From Pachyseris speciosa (taxonomy: Eukaryota > Cnidaria > Anthozoa > Scleractinia > Pachyseridae): 64,000 nt of DNA. A program made the translations under genes and the position numbers. Below are positions 46,942 to 55,180 of this stretch, in pieces (the stretch's first letter is position 1; the number at the start of each line of letters is the position of its first letter). The notes beneath the pieces were generated by a model, which was not told the DNA's origin, did no database searches, and was given only the letters and a program-made list of their open reading frames with translations. The stretch covers positions 1 to 64,000 of the forward strand of contig JAEMWC010001374.1 in assembly GCA_016490735.1 (NCBI GenBank), read 5' to 3'.

Positions 46942-46948
46942 TTAGATA
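46942..46948 (-). promoter_or_regulatory. TATCTAA box before POLB
   Basis: TATCTAA on the minus strand, 10 nt before the polymerase ATG, in AT-rich context. One of a family of like-placed boxes in this element. Confidence 0.6.
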
Positions 46949-47025
46949 TTATTTTTCTTTTATATATATTTTAAATATTATAATAAAATTTTTATTTAAA
47001 GAATTATTATGTAAACTATATTATA

Positions 47026-47759
47026 ATGAATAAGATTGAAATTAACGAGTGCGTTTACAACATTCATCCAGTTTATGATCTGTATGCTTCTGATAAGGAT
47101 GGAAATGTGATTAATATTGTCAAAAAAGTGTCAGTGAATGGATTTGATAATTGTAGAGGATACAGGAAATGTGGTGTGAGAAAACACGGTCAAAATGGGT
47201 TCAAAAAGTATTATGTCCATAGGTTTGTTTGGGAGTGTCATAACGGTATTATTCCAGAAGGCAAAGTGATCGATCATATTAATGATGTGAAAGATGATAA
47301 TCGTTTATGCAATTTACAGCTTGTGACACAGAGTCAAAATATTAAAAAATCAACAAATGATCGGGATTTTTCACATAATAAAAGTCCAAAATGTGTGAAA
47401 GCAACCAATATTACCACCAAAGAAGTTTCATATTTTAATAGTATGTATGCAGTCCAGCAACATCTTAATGTGAGTAATGGTATTGTAAAGAGAGTTTGCG
47501 ATGGAGTCAAATATTATAAATCAGGTGTCTCAAAAAAGATGGATATTCTTATAAATTCGAGTATGTTGAAAAAGAGGATTTACCAGCTAATCATTTTAAA
47601 TCAGCTAACAAACGTAAAAATAGAGTTCCTGATGAGGAAAAAAAGAGTCACCATGCGTTGTCAATGAAAAAATGGACAAACAAAGAGTATAAATGTCCAA
47701 GATGTGAGAAAGTGATGAAAAACAATAATAGACAATATCATAGAAAAACTTGCAATTAA
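47026..47759 (+). pseudogene. HNH endonuclease with C-terminal zinc motif, one frame break
   Basis: The first 213-residue frame has an N-terminal module (YDLYASDKDGNVIN, like the NUMOD4-type lead-in), then HRFVWECHNG, VIDHINDVKDDNR and NLQLVTQSQNIKKS, the HNH fold with its catalytic His-Asn-His residues. A DNA-binding segment like NUMOD1 (YFNSMYAVQQHLNVS) follows. The frame is lost at an A run (47532-47537); the adjacent frame continues to a stop at 47759 and contains CPRCEKVMKNNNRQYHRKTC, a C2HC-type finger. HNH genes of this kind are mobile endonucleases of large DNA viruses and phages. It stands alone on the plus strand beside POLB and lacks the TCTAA box. Confidence 0.75.
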
Positions 47760-48667
47760 ATCTTTCTTCTTGATAAGTATAATTTGCTTTCTTCTAAGTG
47801 TTTAGTTATTTCGTGGATCAAATCTTCGAAACAATTGCTCATGATGTACTTACACTTGTTTTTCTCATACATTTGCTTCATACTTTTTTGTTTATCTGAC
47901 ACTTGATACACACCAGTTGGACTTTTGAATTCAAGACATAGAGCATTGTATTTTCTAGTGGGATTCAACAGCATTAAATCACACTGACCAGCCATATATC
48001 CTTTGTTATAACTTCTGATTCTCATATTTGAGCTTATTTGATTTTCACCTAATCCCGCCACCATTAAAGCATCTTCATATTTTTTTCTGATGAATGATAC
48101 AATCTTGCAGTGCAGATCATTTTCACTTTCAATCATCAGCATGTTATTACTTCTATCATTGAACTGTTTGTAATATCCCTGTTTCCTGATTGATGGCAAC
48201 ACTTTAGATGTAACCCAATGTTTGAATTTTACTGCTTCCTGTTTTTTAGAGGACAGTATTAGTGAATAAAATCCTGATTCATTTATAAAAAAACATTTGA
48301 AAGTTTTTTCAATGGTCTCAGCACGAGGTAACGTTTTGTTACATCGTGAATCAGTGGCCTCAGCACGAGGGACCGTTTTGTTACATCGTGAATCAGTGGC
48401 CTCAGCACGAGGGACCATTTTTGTCCCCCGTGAATCAGTGGCCTCAGCATGAGGTAACGTTTTGTTACATCGTGAATTTATGCTGATTTTGTGGTCTCTT
48501 AAGATTCTATCATCAGATAAAACATGATCCTTGATTGCCTTTTGTGGATTTTTATAGTCAAGAATTTTAGCAATGTCTCTTCCTCTGAACCAAACGTTAT
48601 TTTTATCATCAACATAACAGTCTATTGACACATCTAATTCTTTGTTATCGTAGGAATATTTTTGCAT
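47756..48667 (-). CDS. BRO-N domain fused to VRR-NUC-like nuclease
   Basis: A 303-residue protein. Residues 1-60 and 121-165 form a BRO-N domain (VWFRGRDIAKILDYKN ... FINESGFYSLI ... VTSKVLPSIRKQGYY), a DNA-binding module common in large DNA viruses. Four copies of a 14-residue repeat (residues 65-120; typical unit SRCNKTLPHAEATD) are inserted in its middle. Residues 180-290 resemble a VRR-NUC / PD-(D/E)xK nuclease: Asp230 in AGQCDLML, Glu246-x-Lys248 in LEFKSPTG, and Gln260. Probable DNA-processing or self-mobilising enzyme; its role in the element is unknown. It ends overlapping the HNH gene tail by 4 nt. No TCTAA box upstream. Confidence 0.7.
   Translation of the reverse strand: MQKYSYDNKELDVSIDCYVDDKNNVWFRGRDIAKILDYKNPQKAIKDHVLSDDRILRDHKISINSRCNKTLPHAEATDSRGTKMVPRAEATDSRCNKTVPRAEATDSRCNKTLPRAETIEKTFKCFFINESGFYSLILSSKKQEAVKFKHWVTSKVLPSIRKQGYYKQFNDRSNNMLMIESENDLHCKIVSFIRKKYEDALMVAGLGENQISSNMRIRSYNKGYMAGQCDLMLLNPTRKYNALCLEFKSPTGVYQVSDKQKSMKQMYEKNKCKYIMSNCFEDLIHEITKHLEESKLYLSRRKI
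48282..48476 (-). repeat. In-frame 42-bp tandem repeat within the BRO gene
   Basis: Four units of 42 bp built on GTGAATCAGTGGCCTCAGCA (plus-strand view) with minor differences. Length divisible by three keeps the BRO frame open. It lies between the two conserved halves of the BRO-N domain. Confidence 0.85.
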
Positions 48668-48819
48668 TTGTATATTATATTATAATAATTTATTTTTTAA
48701 ATTCATTTTCGACCTATGTTTAAATATAGTCAGGAATAATAATATTCTTGGCTACATATAATAGCAAACAACAGATATACTGTAGGGTCTACTCACATAT
48801 ATGTTAGATAATTTTCTCT

Positions 48820-49769
48820 TTATAATATGTCTTTTAAATCCTTGAACGGGATCCAACTGTTAAATTCGTCACTGTAACCCTTCCACTTCACTAAAGCTTG
48901 TTTCTTCTTGTAATCTCTGCGAATGACTTTATCAATACGGAATACATCCTGTCTGGCTTTCAATAATTCAGCTTCATAAAAACTCCCTTGTATTTCTTCA
49001 TCGTTGAGATCTTTTAGTTTGTAAGTGACTGGATTAGTGTACTGGATTTTATCAACTGTAAACACTTCTTCAGTCCAATTTGGTGTATAGCCCTTGTCGA
49101 ACACATTCCGTTTATACTTGGATATTCGGACCTTGTCACCTATTTTAAATTTTGGTTTCTGTTTTAATGTTTTCATATCACCATACAAATTGAAGTAAAC
49201 AGTTCCTTCGTTCCTCTTATCAGATGCTTCAACGGGTGTCATCTTTGTGCTTGAATGTTTGGTATTATTATACTGTTTCACTAATTTTGGTAACATGTCT
49301 AAATACTGTGTATTACCTTGAACAGTGAACTGCTTCCACATTTTGGATTTAATTGTCCTATTCCATCTTTCAACTACTGATGATTTCTCTTCATTCTCAG
49401 TTGAGTACATCTGTACACTATGTTTCTCTAGCAAGTCCTTCAAGTGTTTGTTGTAAAACTCTTTTCCCTTGTCGACCCATAAATACTGTGGTTTTCTACC
49501 TTCCTTGAATATTATTTGAATGCTTCAGTGACAGATTCACCTTTCTTATCCTTCAATGGGACAATCCAACCATATTTGCTGAAGACATCAATAACCATAA
49601 GAAGATATCGATAACCTTTATTCCATTTACTGAACTGTTGCATTTCAACTAGATCACTTGCCCATATTTCATCAATTTTATTTACAATCACACGCCGCCG
49701 AGTGAAATTTCGTTTTATGGGTGCATGTAATTCATCAGCTAGTTTTTCTTGCCAGTTTTCTTCACTCGA
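48820..49769 (-). pseudogene. INT: Polinton rve integrase with chromodomain, one frame break
   Basis: The upstream frame contains LADELHAPIKRNFTRRR, then the rve core with the first catalytic Asp in EIWASDLVEMQ and the segment YRYLLMVIDVFSKYGW. The frame changes near 49508-49518. The next frame has the second Asp (LWVDKGKEFYN), the catalytic Glu in SVVERWNRT about 33 residues later, an SH3-like region (FKIGDKVRISKYKR) and a C-terminal chromodomain (IDKVIRRDYKKKQALVKWKGY). All three acidic residues are present, but split across two frames. No ATG was seen. The N-terminal part overlaps the end of the phospholipase gene in another frame. It inserts the element, making the 6-bp duplication. Confidence 0.9.
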
Positions 49770-50377
49770 CGGCTTTTTCCGTTTTTTGAAACACCGAGAC
49801 CAAGTTTCTGTTTTTTGTCGATTAAGAATCTAGCTGTTTGACCCCATTTTGGCATCTCACCATATGGTATTTGATCTAGTGACTCGACCATTGTTCTATC
49901 ACAATCGCCTTTGTCTTTTTTCATATCATAACAAATATCGTGGTAAGCTGCTATTTCATCCACCTTATTGTAAGGTTGTACATTCCATTTCAAGACCTCG
50001 CCAGTATTTGGATCATATTCCAACTGCTCATGCAATGGATTGTATGGTCCCATATATTTATATTTACTTGGTGTCCAACCACTTTTCGGTTTAGGAAGCT
50101 TGCCAATAACCTTATGAATGTCAATAGCACCGCCATAATCTAATCCTTTGATATCTGTTTTGTAACGAATATTTGGTCTCACTTTTGTTGAGAGTTGTTT
50201 CAAAGCTTCTGACCCAACCTTTGTGATTGCAGGCTTTGCGAGGGAAAGTCCTTTGTCAATTAATTTCTTTTGCAGCTTTGGATTTCTCATTGCTTCTGAT
50301 GCATAATATCTACCCATTTCAACACCCTTCTTCGCTAAATAAGGGACTCCATGTTCCAAAAATCCTGTTAGCGCCAT
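49739..50377 (-). CDS. Virion phospholipase A2-like protein (VP1u-type)
   Basis: A 212-residue protein beginning MALTGFLEHGVPYLAKKG, with a helical N-terminal region. YMGPYNPL at residues 108-115 is the calcium-loop motif Y-x-G-P-x-N, and AAYHDICYD at 143-151 holds the His-Asp catalytic pair, as in parvovirus VP1 unique-region phospholipase. In parvoviruses this activity breaches endosomal membranes during entry, and a like role is inferred here. The C-terminus is strongly basic (KNGKSRRVKKTGKK). It sits between the integrase and the zinc-ribbon gene. It has no TCTAA box directly before the ATG, so it may be read from an upstream start. Confidence 0.75.
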   Translation of the reverse strand: MALTGFLEHGVPYLAKKGVEMGRYYASEAMRNPKLQKKLIDKGLSLAKPAITKVGSEALKQLSTKVRPNIRYKTDIKGLDYGGAIDIHKVIGKLPKPKSGWTPSKYKYMGPYNPLHEQLEYDPNTGEVLKWNVQPYNKVDEIAAYHDICYDMKKDKGDCDRTMVESLDQIPYGEMPKWGQTARFLIDKKQKLGLGVSKNGKSRRVKKTGKKN

Positions 50378-50421
50378 ATCTGCGGCCGAATCTAGTATGC
50401 CCGCCCCTTCAGACGGGCTAT

Positions 50422-50580
50422 TCAGTTTCCCCGATTTCTGACAAATTTAGTCTTTGTGATTCCACATTCAGCACAAGTACATTTCATCACAGTTCGACCA
50501 TTTTTTGTCTTTTGATATCTTTCACTTCCTGGTACACACTCAGTCTGCTTCTTCTGTTTCACACAATATGATTTTACCAT
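50422..50580 (-). CDS. Small zinc-ribbon protein (DUF5679-like)
   Basis: A 52-residue protein with cysteines at 6, 15, 34, 36 and 39. The pattern YCVKQKKQTEC ... TKNGRTVMKCTCAECG matches the small DUF5679-type zinc ribbon found in viral and plasmid genomes. The second cysteine of the first CxxC is Gln here, so metal binding may use Cys15 or be weakened. A TATCTAA box lies 12 nt before the ATG and includes the stop codon of the protease gene. Function unknown; possibly a virion or transcription-associated factor. Confidence 0.65.
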   Translation of the reverse strand: MVKSYCVKQKKQTECVPGSERYQKTKNGRTVMKCTCAECGITKTKFVRNRGN

Positions 50581-50592
50581 TATACCATTAAG

Positions 50593-50599
50593 TTAGATA
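50593..50599 (-). promoter_or_regulatory. TATCTAA box before zinc-ribbon gene
   Basis: TATCTAA, 12 nt before the ATG. Its last three bases are the stop codon of the upstream protease gene. Confidence 0.6.
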
Positions 50600-51047
50600 T
50601 TTTTGAAGTAGTCTATGATGAATCTGTGATTGACTCTTGTGTCTGTTGGATCAAATTCAGCATTATGTATTGTATTAAGAATGGATCTGCCTTTTTGTCT
50701 CTCAAGAAGATAGTACAAACACCAATATCCACATAATACTGATTCCCTTTCTTGTATCTCATCACCAGAGTATTCAAGTTGTTTACCGCTTGCAGCCATG
50801 TATTTCTGTACTTCTGTTGGCATCATTAAACCGAAAGAGTCGAAGTATTCACAGTATTTATCATTTTTGAAATTCCTATAACAAACCCAGTGAGTACCAG
50901 GTCCAATTTTGGAATCAAGATTGACTATCCCACATTCATTCTTTTTTATTTGTCTCGGCATATTGTCTCTTGAAAATACTCCTCTAAAATGTTTTATTCC
51001 AAGTTGTTTAACCCAATTGATTAAATCAAAGTTGGATAAGGGTTTAT
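50593..51047 (-). CDS. PRO: Adenovirus-type cysteine protease (C48/C5 family)
   Basis: Counted from the first ATG (50961) the catalytic set is His24 (GTHWVCYRN), Asp41 (EYFDSFG), Gln70 (EIQERES) and Cys77 (VLCGYWCLYYL), the Ulp1/adenain fold. It processes capsid precursors in adenoviruses. The frame stays open upstream of that ATG and encodes a segment typical of Polinton proteases (LSNFDLINWVKQLG, then FRGVFSRDNMP), so the real protein is probably about 30 residues longer. However, no in-frame ATG was found before this segment; the left limit given is the end of the neighbouring gene. Start by non-ATG codon, frameshift or loss of the start are all possible. Confidence 0.85.
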
Positions 51048-51905
51048 TTACAAAATGGTTCCTAGTATGGGGATTGAATTGAATGGACTGTTTTTGCCTA
51101 GTAGAAGTCCTTTTCCTTTGGTTTTTCTTTTTTTTTTCATTCCCATGCCTATTGGGTTATTCCATGTACCAAAAACAGGAGGAGATTGCCATGGAATCAT
51201 AGCATGTTTCCCACCTTTCTTTCTGGGTACAATGTCATCTGGAACATGAACAGGTATTGACCGTCTTGGACGGCTGCTTTCAACATGCAAACCTTTTCCA
51301 GTTAATTTTCTGATTGCTTCTATAGCCAAAGGAATTCCAATGCTGGCGAGTATTGTTCCAATACCCTTTCCAGTCTGCGCTTTTGTTGGTTTTATAACAA
51401 CGTCTCCACCATACTGCATTTTTTGGATAACATCAGCCATCTGTCTCGTATTCAATAAATTTCCTACATTCAATAATTGGGATAAATTGGCATTAGGAAT
51501 AAGAAATCCTCCTTTTTGTTTCTTTCCAAATAGTTTATCAATGCCGAGACTTGCTAATGAAGAAAGAGCACCTGTAGCCAATGCTGGAGCCGCTTTAGCT
51601 ACTGCTTTACCTGCATAAGGCAATAGTCTTGTTCCAAGTGAAAAAAGACTGGACCAAAGAGAGCCTCCTTCTTGGACTGATTTTCTGATCTGTGCTTTGG
51701 ATATCTTTACATCAGCACCTGTTCCATTTCTCTGTGATTTGGCTAATTTTTTTATCTGTGTTTTTGTCAACATCATTTGATCACCTCCAGTGAGATCTCC
51801 ATGTGCGAGTCTCAATGTTACCGGTGAATTTGTTTGTATAGCTTTTGCAAGCCTTTGCTTCTGACTGTTTGAAAGTCTTACTCCATGAGGATGATAAGTA
51901 GTCAT
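51048..51905 (-). CDS. Putative minor virion / membrane-active protein
   Basis: A 285-residue basic protein. The N-terminal 80 residues contain repeated Lys-rich helices (MLTKTQIKKLAKSQRNG, ISKAQIRKSVQEGG). The middle has hydrophobic, glycine- and alanine-rich segments (AGKAVAKAAPALATGALSS; GIGTILASIGIPLAIEAIRK). The C-terminus is very basic and glycine-rich (GMGMKKKRKTKGKG). Position next to the major capsid protein and this amphipathic, basic make-up suggest a minor capsid or core protein comparable to adenovirus pVI/pX, but no sequence motif proves it. Intact. No clear TCTAA box is seen before the start. Confidence 0.6.
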   Translation of the reverse strand: MTTYHPHGVRLSNSQKQRLAKAIQTNSPVTLRLAHGDLTGGDQMMLTKTQIKKLAKSQRNGTGADVKISKAQIRKSVQEGGSLWSSLFSLGTRLLPYAGKAVAKAAPALATGALSSLASLGIDKLFGKKQKGGFLIPNANLSQLLNVGNLLNTRQMADVIQKMQYGGDVVIKPTKAQTGKGIGTILASIGIPLAIEAIRKLTGKGLHVESSRPRRSIPVHVPDDIVPRKKGGKHAMIPWQSPPVFGTWNNPIGMGMKKKRKTKGKGLLLGKNSPFNSIPILGTIL

Positions 51906-51954
51906 ATAATATATGTTTATACTAAATTGTATTTAATACAAACAATCATTTAAT

Positions 51955-53247
51955 TTACATTGATCTCAGAATTAATTTTCCATCAGTCTTTCTCATCTCA
52001 ATATCCTGCTCATAGAGTACCAATGCATAAACACTGTAATCAACAGTTGTTGCAGCACTCAAAGTGTATTTGAAAGTCAGTTTTGTCATTCCATCTTTAA
52101 TATCTTGTTTCTGTTTTGTCAGATCAAAATAAATGAAAGGGAATATTGTACCAAAGTTTCCTCTTGTGAGAAGGGTACTTTCACTGAATTCATTTACAGC
52201 TTCAACATATTTCAAAACATCTCTAAATACTCTTGTTGGTTCTGTTGATGGTTTATAATGAACCTCTGGATAATCATTTCCATTGCCAACTTCAAGATAA
52301 CAATCAGTCAAAGTTCGCAGATGTCCAACTGCTCCAACAGCAAATGTGTTGTACAAGAATTTATTAGCTGTCTGAGATGCATCATTAGCATCATTGATGA
52401 TGAATACAAAAACATGCCTGGGTTTGTTTATTCCTGTGGAAATACGGAAATTGGCAGTCTGCTGTCTTGTTGAATTGCCTCTTTCGACCATTTCTCTCAT
52501 GTAAGTCCACTTTCTGTTGTCAAGATACTTGCTCATGTATAAGGACTTTCCCGCAGAATTGAAAACAATGCGAGGAACTATTAGCTGGAATTTAGTTAGT
52601 ATCACACGGCAATCATCAGCAGTTTTCCAAATCAAATTAGCATCACTCTCACGTGTTAATTTCACCTCTATTTTTGAGTTAGGCATGAGTTCATCCCAAA
52701 AGCTCTTGAAAAAACCGTATCTGTTCAATGCTATCTCTGCATTTACTTCACCACCACCATTAAGCAATGCTTTACGAGCTGCGAAACCTTTGTTATAAGC
52801 AGCCTGAGCCGCTCTTTCTTCAGCATTCCTATTTGTGTCAAGATAGAAGAACTCATTGGTTCCCTGACTTACAGCATAACCCTGTGAATACTCAAGCAAT
52901 GACTTAATATTTGTGGCTTGGTTGGCATCTCTACACTCATAAACATCAAGACCATTCATTTTTACATTAATGGTTTTAATAAGAGCGTGAGCTGAATTAA
53001 CAATACCACTATGATCATTAGCAGCAATGTTAGCTCCATCTGCAAGCTTGTTTACTTTGAAAATAACATTAAAACGGGCATTATACCAGTCAAATGGTGT
53101 AGTCTCTCCACTGTTATCAACAACAAAACGGTAGCCTGTTTCACTCTGATGAGCATTGTTTTCTACTACAGTATTAAGTGCTGTCTCTAGTTCGAACACT
53201 ACATCTTCATATCTTTCGATATATTTTGAGTCACGATAGTTTGACAT
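51955..53247 (-). CDS. MCP: Major capsid protein, double jelly-roll
   Basis: An intact 430-residue protein. Recognised by features shared with Polinton/adintovirus hexon-type capsid proteins: an early segment FDWYNARFNVIFKVNK, then NGLDVYECRDANQATNIKSL, YGFFKSFWDELMPNSKIEVKL and the C-terminal strand set (VDYSVYALVLYEQDIEM). These proteins form trimers that tile an icosahedral capsid. A TATCTAA box stands 11 nt before the ATG. It is followed downstream by the putative minor virion protein and preceded by the small basic protein, in a morphogenesis cluster. Confidence 0.92.
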   Translation of the reverse strand: MSNYRDSKYIERYEDVVFELETALNTVVENNAHQSETGYRFVVDNSGETTPFDWYNARFNVIFKVNKLADGANIAANDHSGIVNSAHALIKTINVKMNGLDVYECRDANQATNIKSLLEYSQGYAVSQGTNEFFYLDTNRNAEERAAQAAYNKGFAARKALLNGGGEVNAEIALNRYGFFKSFWDELMPNSKIEVKLTRESDANLIWKTADDCRVILTKFQLIVPRIVFNSAGKSLYMSKYLDNRKWTYMREMVERGNSTRQQTANFRISTGINKPRHVFVFIINDANDASQTANKFLYNTFAVGAVGHLRTLTDCYLEVGNGNDYPEVHYKPSTEPTRVFRDVLKYVEAVNEFSESTLLTRGNFGTIFPFIYFDLTKQKQDIKDGMTKLTFKYTLSAATTVDYSVYALVLYEQDIEMRKTDGKLILRSM

Positions 53248-53258
53248 ATATTATTGTG

Positions 53259-53265
53259 TTAGATA
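53259..53265 (-). promoter_or_regulatory. TATCTAA box before MCP
   Basis: TATCTAACAC..., 11 nt before the capsid ATG, lying between the two genes just beyond the stop of the upstream small basic protein. Confidence 0.65.
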
Positions 53266-53269
53266 AAAG

Positions 53270-53500
53270 TTATTTTATTTTACGAGGTCGACCTCTCTTT
53301 CTTTTGATTAAACCACCAGTCTGGCTCACACTCTCAGTTCCACTTTTTCTCTTTTTCAAAAGTTCTATGATTTTGTCGCCAGCTTTTTTGCCAGCATGTT
53401 CACCAATTGTTGTTGCTGCTTTTTTTCCAGCTGTTTTGATCATATCAGTCACAATACCTTCACCATGTTGTTCATATTTTTTAAACTCAAACCGTTTCAT
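53270..53500 (-). CDS. Small basic virion-like protein with AT-hook-like tail
   Basis: 76 residues. The middle is an amphipathic alanine/lysine helix (TAGKKAATTIGEHAGKKAGD) and the C-terminus ends GLIKRKRGRPRKIK, with the GRP core of an AT-hook. Its size and charge resemble adenovirus core peptides (mu/pX-like), and small proteins of this type stand beside capsid genes in animal Polintons. Role inferred: DNA condensation or minor virion component. Upstream box is a variant (CCTAA, 6 nt before the ATG). Confidence 0.6.
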   Translation of the reverse strand: MKRFEFKKYEQHGEGIVTDMIKTAGKKAATTIGEHAGKKAGDKIIELLKKRKSGTESVSQTGGLIKRKRGRPRKIK

Positions 53501-53513
53501 ATACTATTAGGTT

Positions 53514-54299
53514 TTATAATTCTGTCTCTCTCAAGAATAACTCAATATACCAATCTATCCCATTTAAATCGACTGGAGCTCTAGAAGAGTCTGTGACATA
53601 AAAACGTATTGAGCTGATTGTATGTGTTGAGACTGGATTCCATGAAAGAAAACGAGGTTTGTAAGTGAAAGGTAAACTTCTAACGAGATCTGTGACAGGA
53701 ATAACAGCGATTGTATTTGTGCTATTTCCATCAACAATGCTATCTGTCACCAAATCACAATTGATATAAATTTCATCTACTCCTCTTGTAATATCAGGTA
53801 GATTTGTTCCATATTCTGTGGCTGGAACTAATTTTGAATCGAAACCGATAAGTTTTCTGAAATCAAGATTTCTTAGATCCACTCGATAGTTTTCATCAAG
53901 TTCAATCAAAATGCGATATGTTGACAAAACGAAATACATGTTAATACCATACAGGAATTTTGATTTGTCTGTTTCAGATGGATTCAGTACATGGCTGTTT
54001 TTTCTCATATACTCATGAATGTAACTATTGATATCGTCGTATGAATACATCCCGTTAACGAATGTTATTGTTTCCCAGTTTACACCTTTGTCATAGCTGT
54101 ATTTCATTTGATTATTCCCAAAAATATCTCTGATATTGTACCAACTGTATGTCATATTGATGACATTCACAGCCATTTCATATTTCAAATCATTCGTTAA
54201 TTTAAGAGGTGTATTGAATCTTTTTTCAAAATCATGACTCTTGCTGACACCAATTTTGTCTCTGTTTTTACTGTTGAATCGTAATGAAATTTCTGTCAT
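53514..54299 (-). CDS. PX: Minor capsid protein (penton, single jelly-roll)
   Basis: An intact 261-residue protein. The N-terminal strand SLRFNSKNRDKI, the aromatic segment MTYSWYNIRDIFGNN and the C-terminal block ISSIRFYVTDSSRAPVDLNG with WYIELFLRE are characteristic of the Polinton minor capsid (penton) protein. It should occupy five-fold vertices and anchor fibres, of which this element encodes two. A TATCTAA box lies 11 nt before the ATG and within the last codons of the upstream gene. Confidence 0.88.
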   Translation of the reverse strand: MTEISLRFNSKNRDKIGVSKSHDFEKRFNTPLKLTNDLKYEMAVNVINMTYSWYNIRDIFGNNQMKYSYDKGVNWETITFVNGMYSYDDINSYIHEYMRKNSHVLNPSETDKSKFLYGINMYFVLSTYRILIELDENYRVDLRNLDFRKLIGFDSKLVPATEYGTNLPDITRGVDEIYINCDLVTDSIVDGNSTNTIAVIPVTDLVRSLPFTYKPRFLSWNPVSTHTISSIRFYVTDSSRAPVDLNGIDWYIELFLRETEL

Positions 54300-54305
54300 A
54301 TACTT

Positions 54306-55169
54306 TTACATTAGATATTTCATCATTATTTTATTCAACTCACCGGTTTTTAGGATTCCCAGTCTGTTCAATGTATGCAATATTTTTGTGAATTCATTTT
54401 GAACATTTCTGCTGTTGTTGCCGGCTGAAATAGATCCACCAAGCAACTGTAGTCTTGAAAGCATGTCACCCAAAAATGCACCCCTTGAACCCATTGCACC
54501 TCTTCTTCCCATGCCTGAACCAATAGTTTGTGCACCTTCCTCAACGGCTTTAATTCTTTTTCGGTACTTTTGTAATAATTTGATCTCTTGAGTCAATTCA
54601 TATATCTTTTCTTTATTTTTATCCCTCTTCGTTTTGGTTTGTGATAGATGAGCTTTTTTTATTCCAACATCTTGGGTTAATTTACCAATCATTTTGTCAT
54701 ACTTGTTGATGTCGATTTCACCATCCATATATGATTTAAATATCTGTGATGGAGGAGGCAATTTATGTTTCATCAATGTTTGAATATCCTCAAGTGAAAA
54801 ACCTTTGTCAAGATCTGACTTATATGGTGATTCTGTTTCAGTCATCATTTTAGGTTTGTAATCAATTGGTAATGTTGTTTTCATTGGTACTGATTCAGGT
54901 AACGTGTTCATCAGCATAAGATCTTCAAAACCAGATGTCAAGGCTTTTTGATTCTTTTTCAACTGTTTAATAACTTCATCCTGTTTTTCGTCGACACTTT
55001 CTTTCACACTCTTCTGGACATCAATAGAGGGTTTCAGCAATTCTGATGTTGTATCATATGCATCCTGTTTTCTGTATTCATGAGTCTTGATAACATCACG
55101 AACTTCTCTAGTTTTATTTCCGGCTTCAATTCCACTTTTAAGAAGACTTTTCATTCGTTCTATATCCAT
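54306..55169 (-). CDS. Coiled-coil Polinton structural protein (PW-like)
   Basis: 287 residues from the first ATG (reading MDIERMKSLLKSG). Rich in charged helices, including VKESVDEKQDEVIKQLKKN and a long coiled coil near residues 175-215 (KRDKNKEKIYELTQEIKLL). Then comes a glycine-rich hinge (GSGMGRRGAMGSRG) and a C-terminal helix. I know no enzymatic motif in it. The neighbouring penton and ATPase genes and the length fit the PW-type virion proteins of Polintons, but assignment is by context. The gene starts at the divergent box at 55181-55194. Confidence 0.6.
   Translation of the reverse strand: MDIERMKSLLKSGIEAGNKTREVRDVIKTHEYRKQDAYDTTSELLKPSIDVQKSVKESVDEKQDEVIKQLKKNQKALTSGFEDLMLMNTLPESVPMKTTLPIDYKPKMMTETESPYKSDLDKGFSLEDIQTLMKHKLPPPSQIFKSYMDGEIDINKYDKMIGKLTQDVGIKKAHLSQTKTKRDKNKEKIYELTQEIKLLQKYRKRIKAVEEGAQTIGSGMGRRGAMGSRGAFLGDMLSRLQLLGGSISAGNNSRNVQNEFTKILHTLNRLGILKTGELNKIMMKYLM
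54311..54317 (-). promoter_or_regulatory. TATCTAA box before penton gene
   Basis: TATCTAATG..., 11 nt before the penton ATG, overlapping the final codons of the upstream coiled-coil gene. Confidence 0.6.
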
Positions 55170-55180
55170 ATACAATTGTG

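Noticed and set aside
48820..49443. Reading the 207-residue C-terminal piece as a complete integrase
   Set aside because: Its nominal start is a TTG codon inside the rve core. The first two catalytic Asp residues lie upstream, the first of them in another frame.
50398..50417. GCCCG...CGGGC hairpin as a transcription terminator
   Set aside because: The stem is only five pairs with a ten-base loop, and rho-independent-type termination is not expected in a nuclear element.
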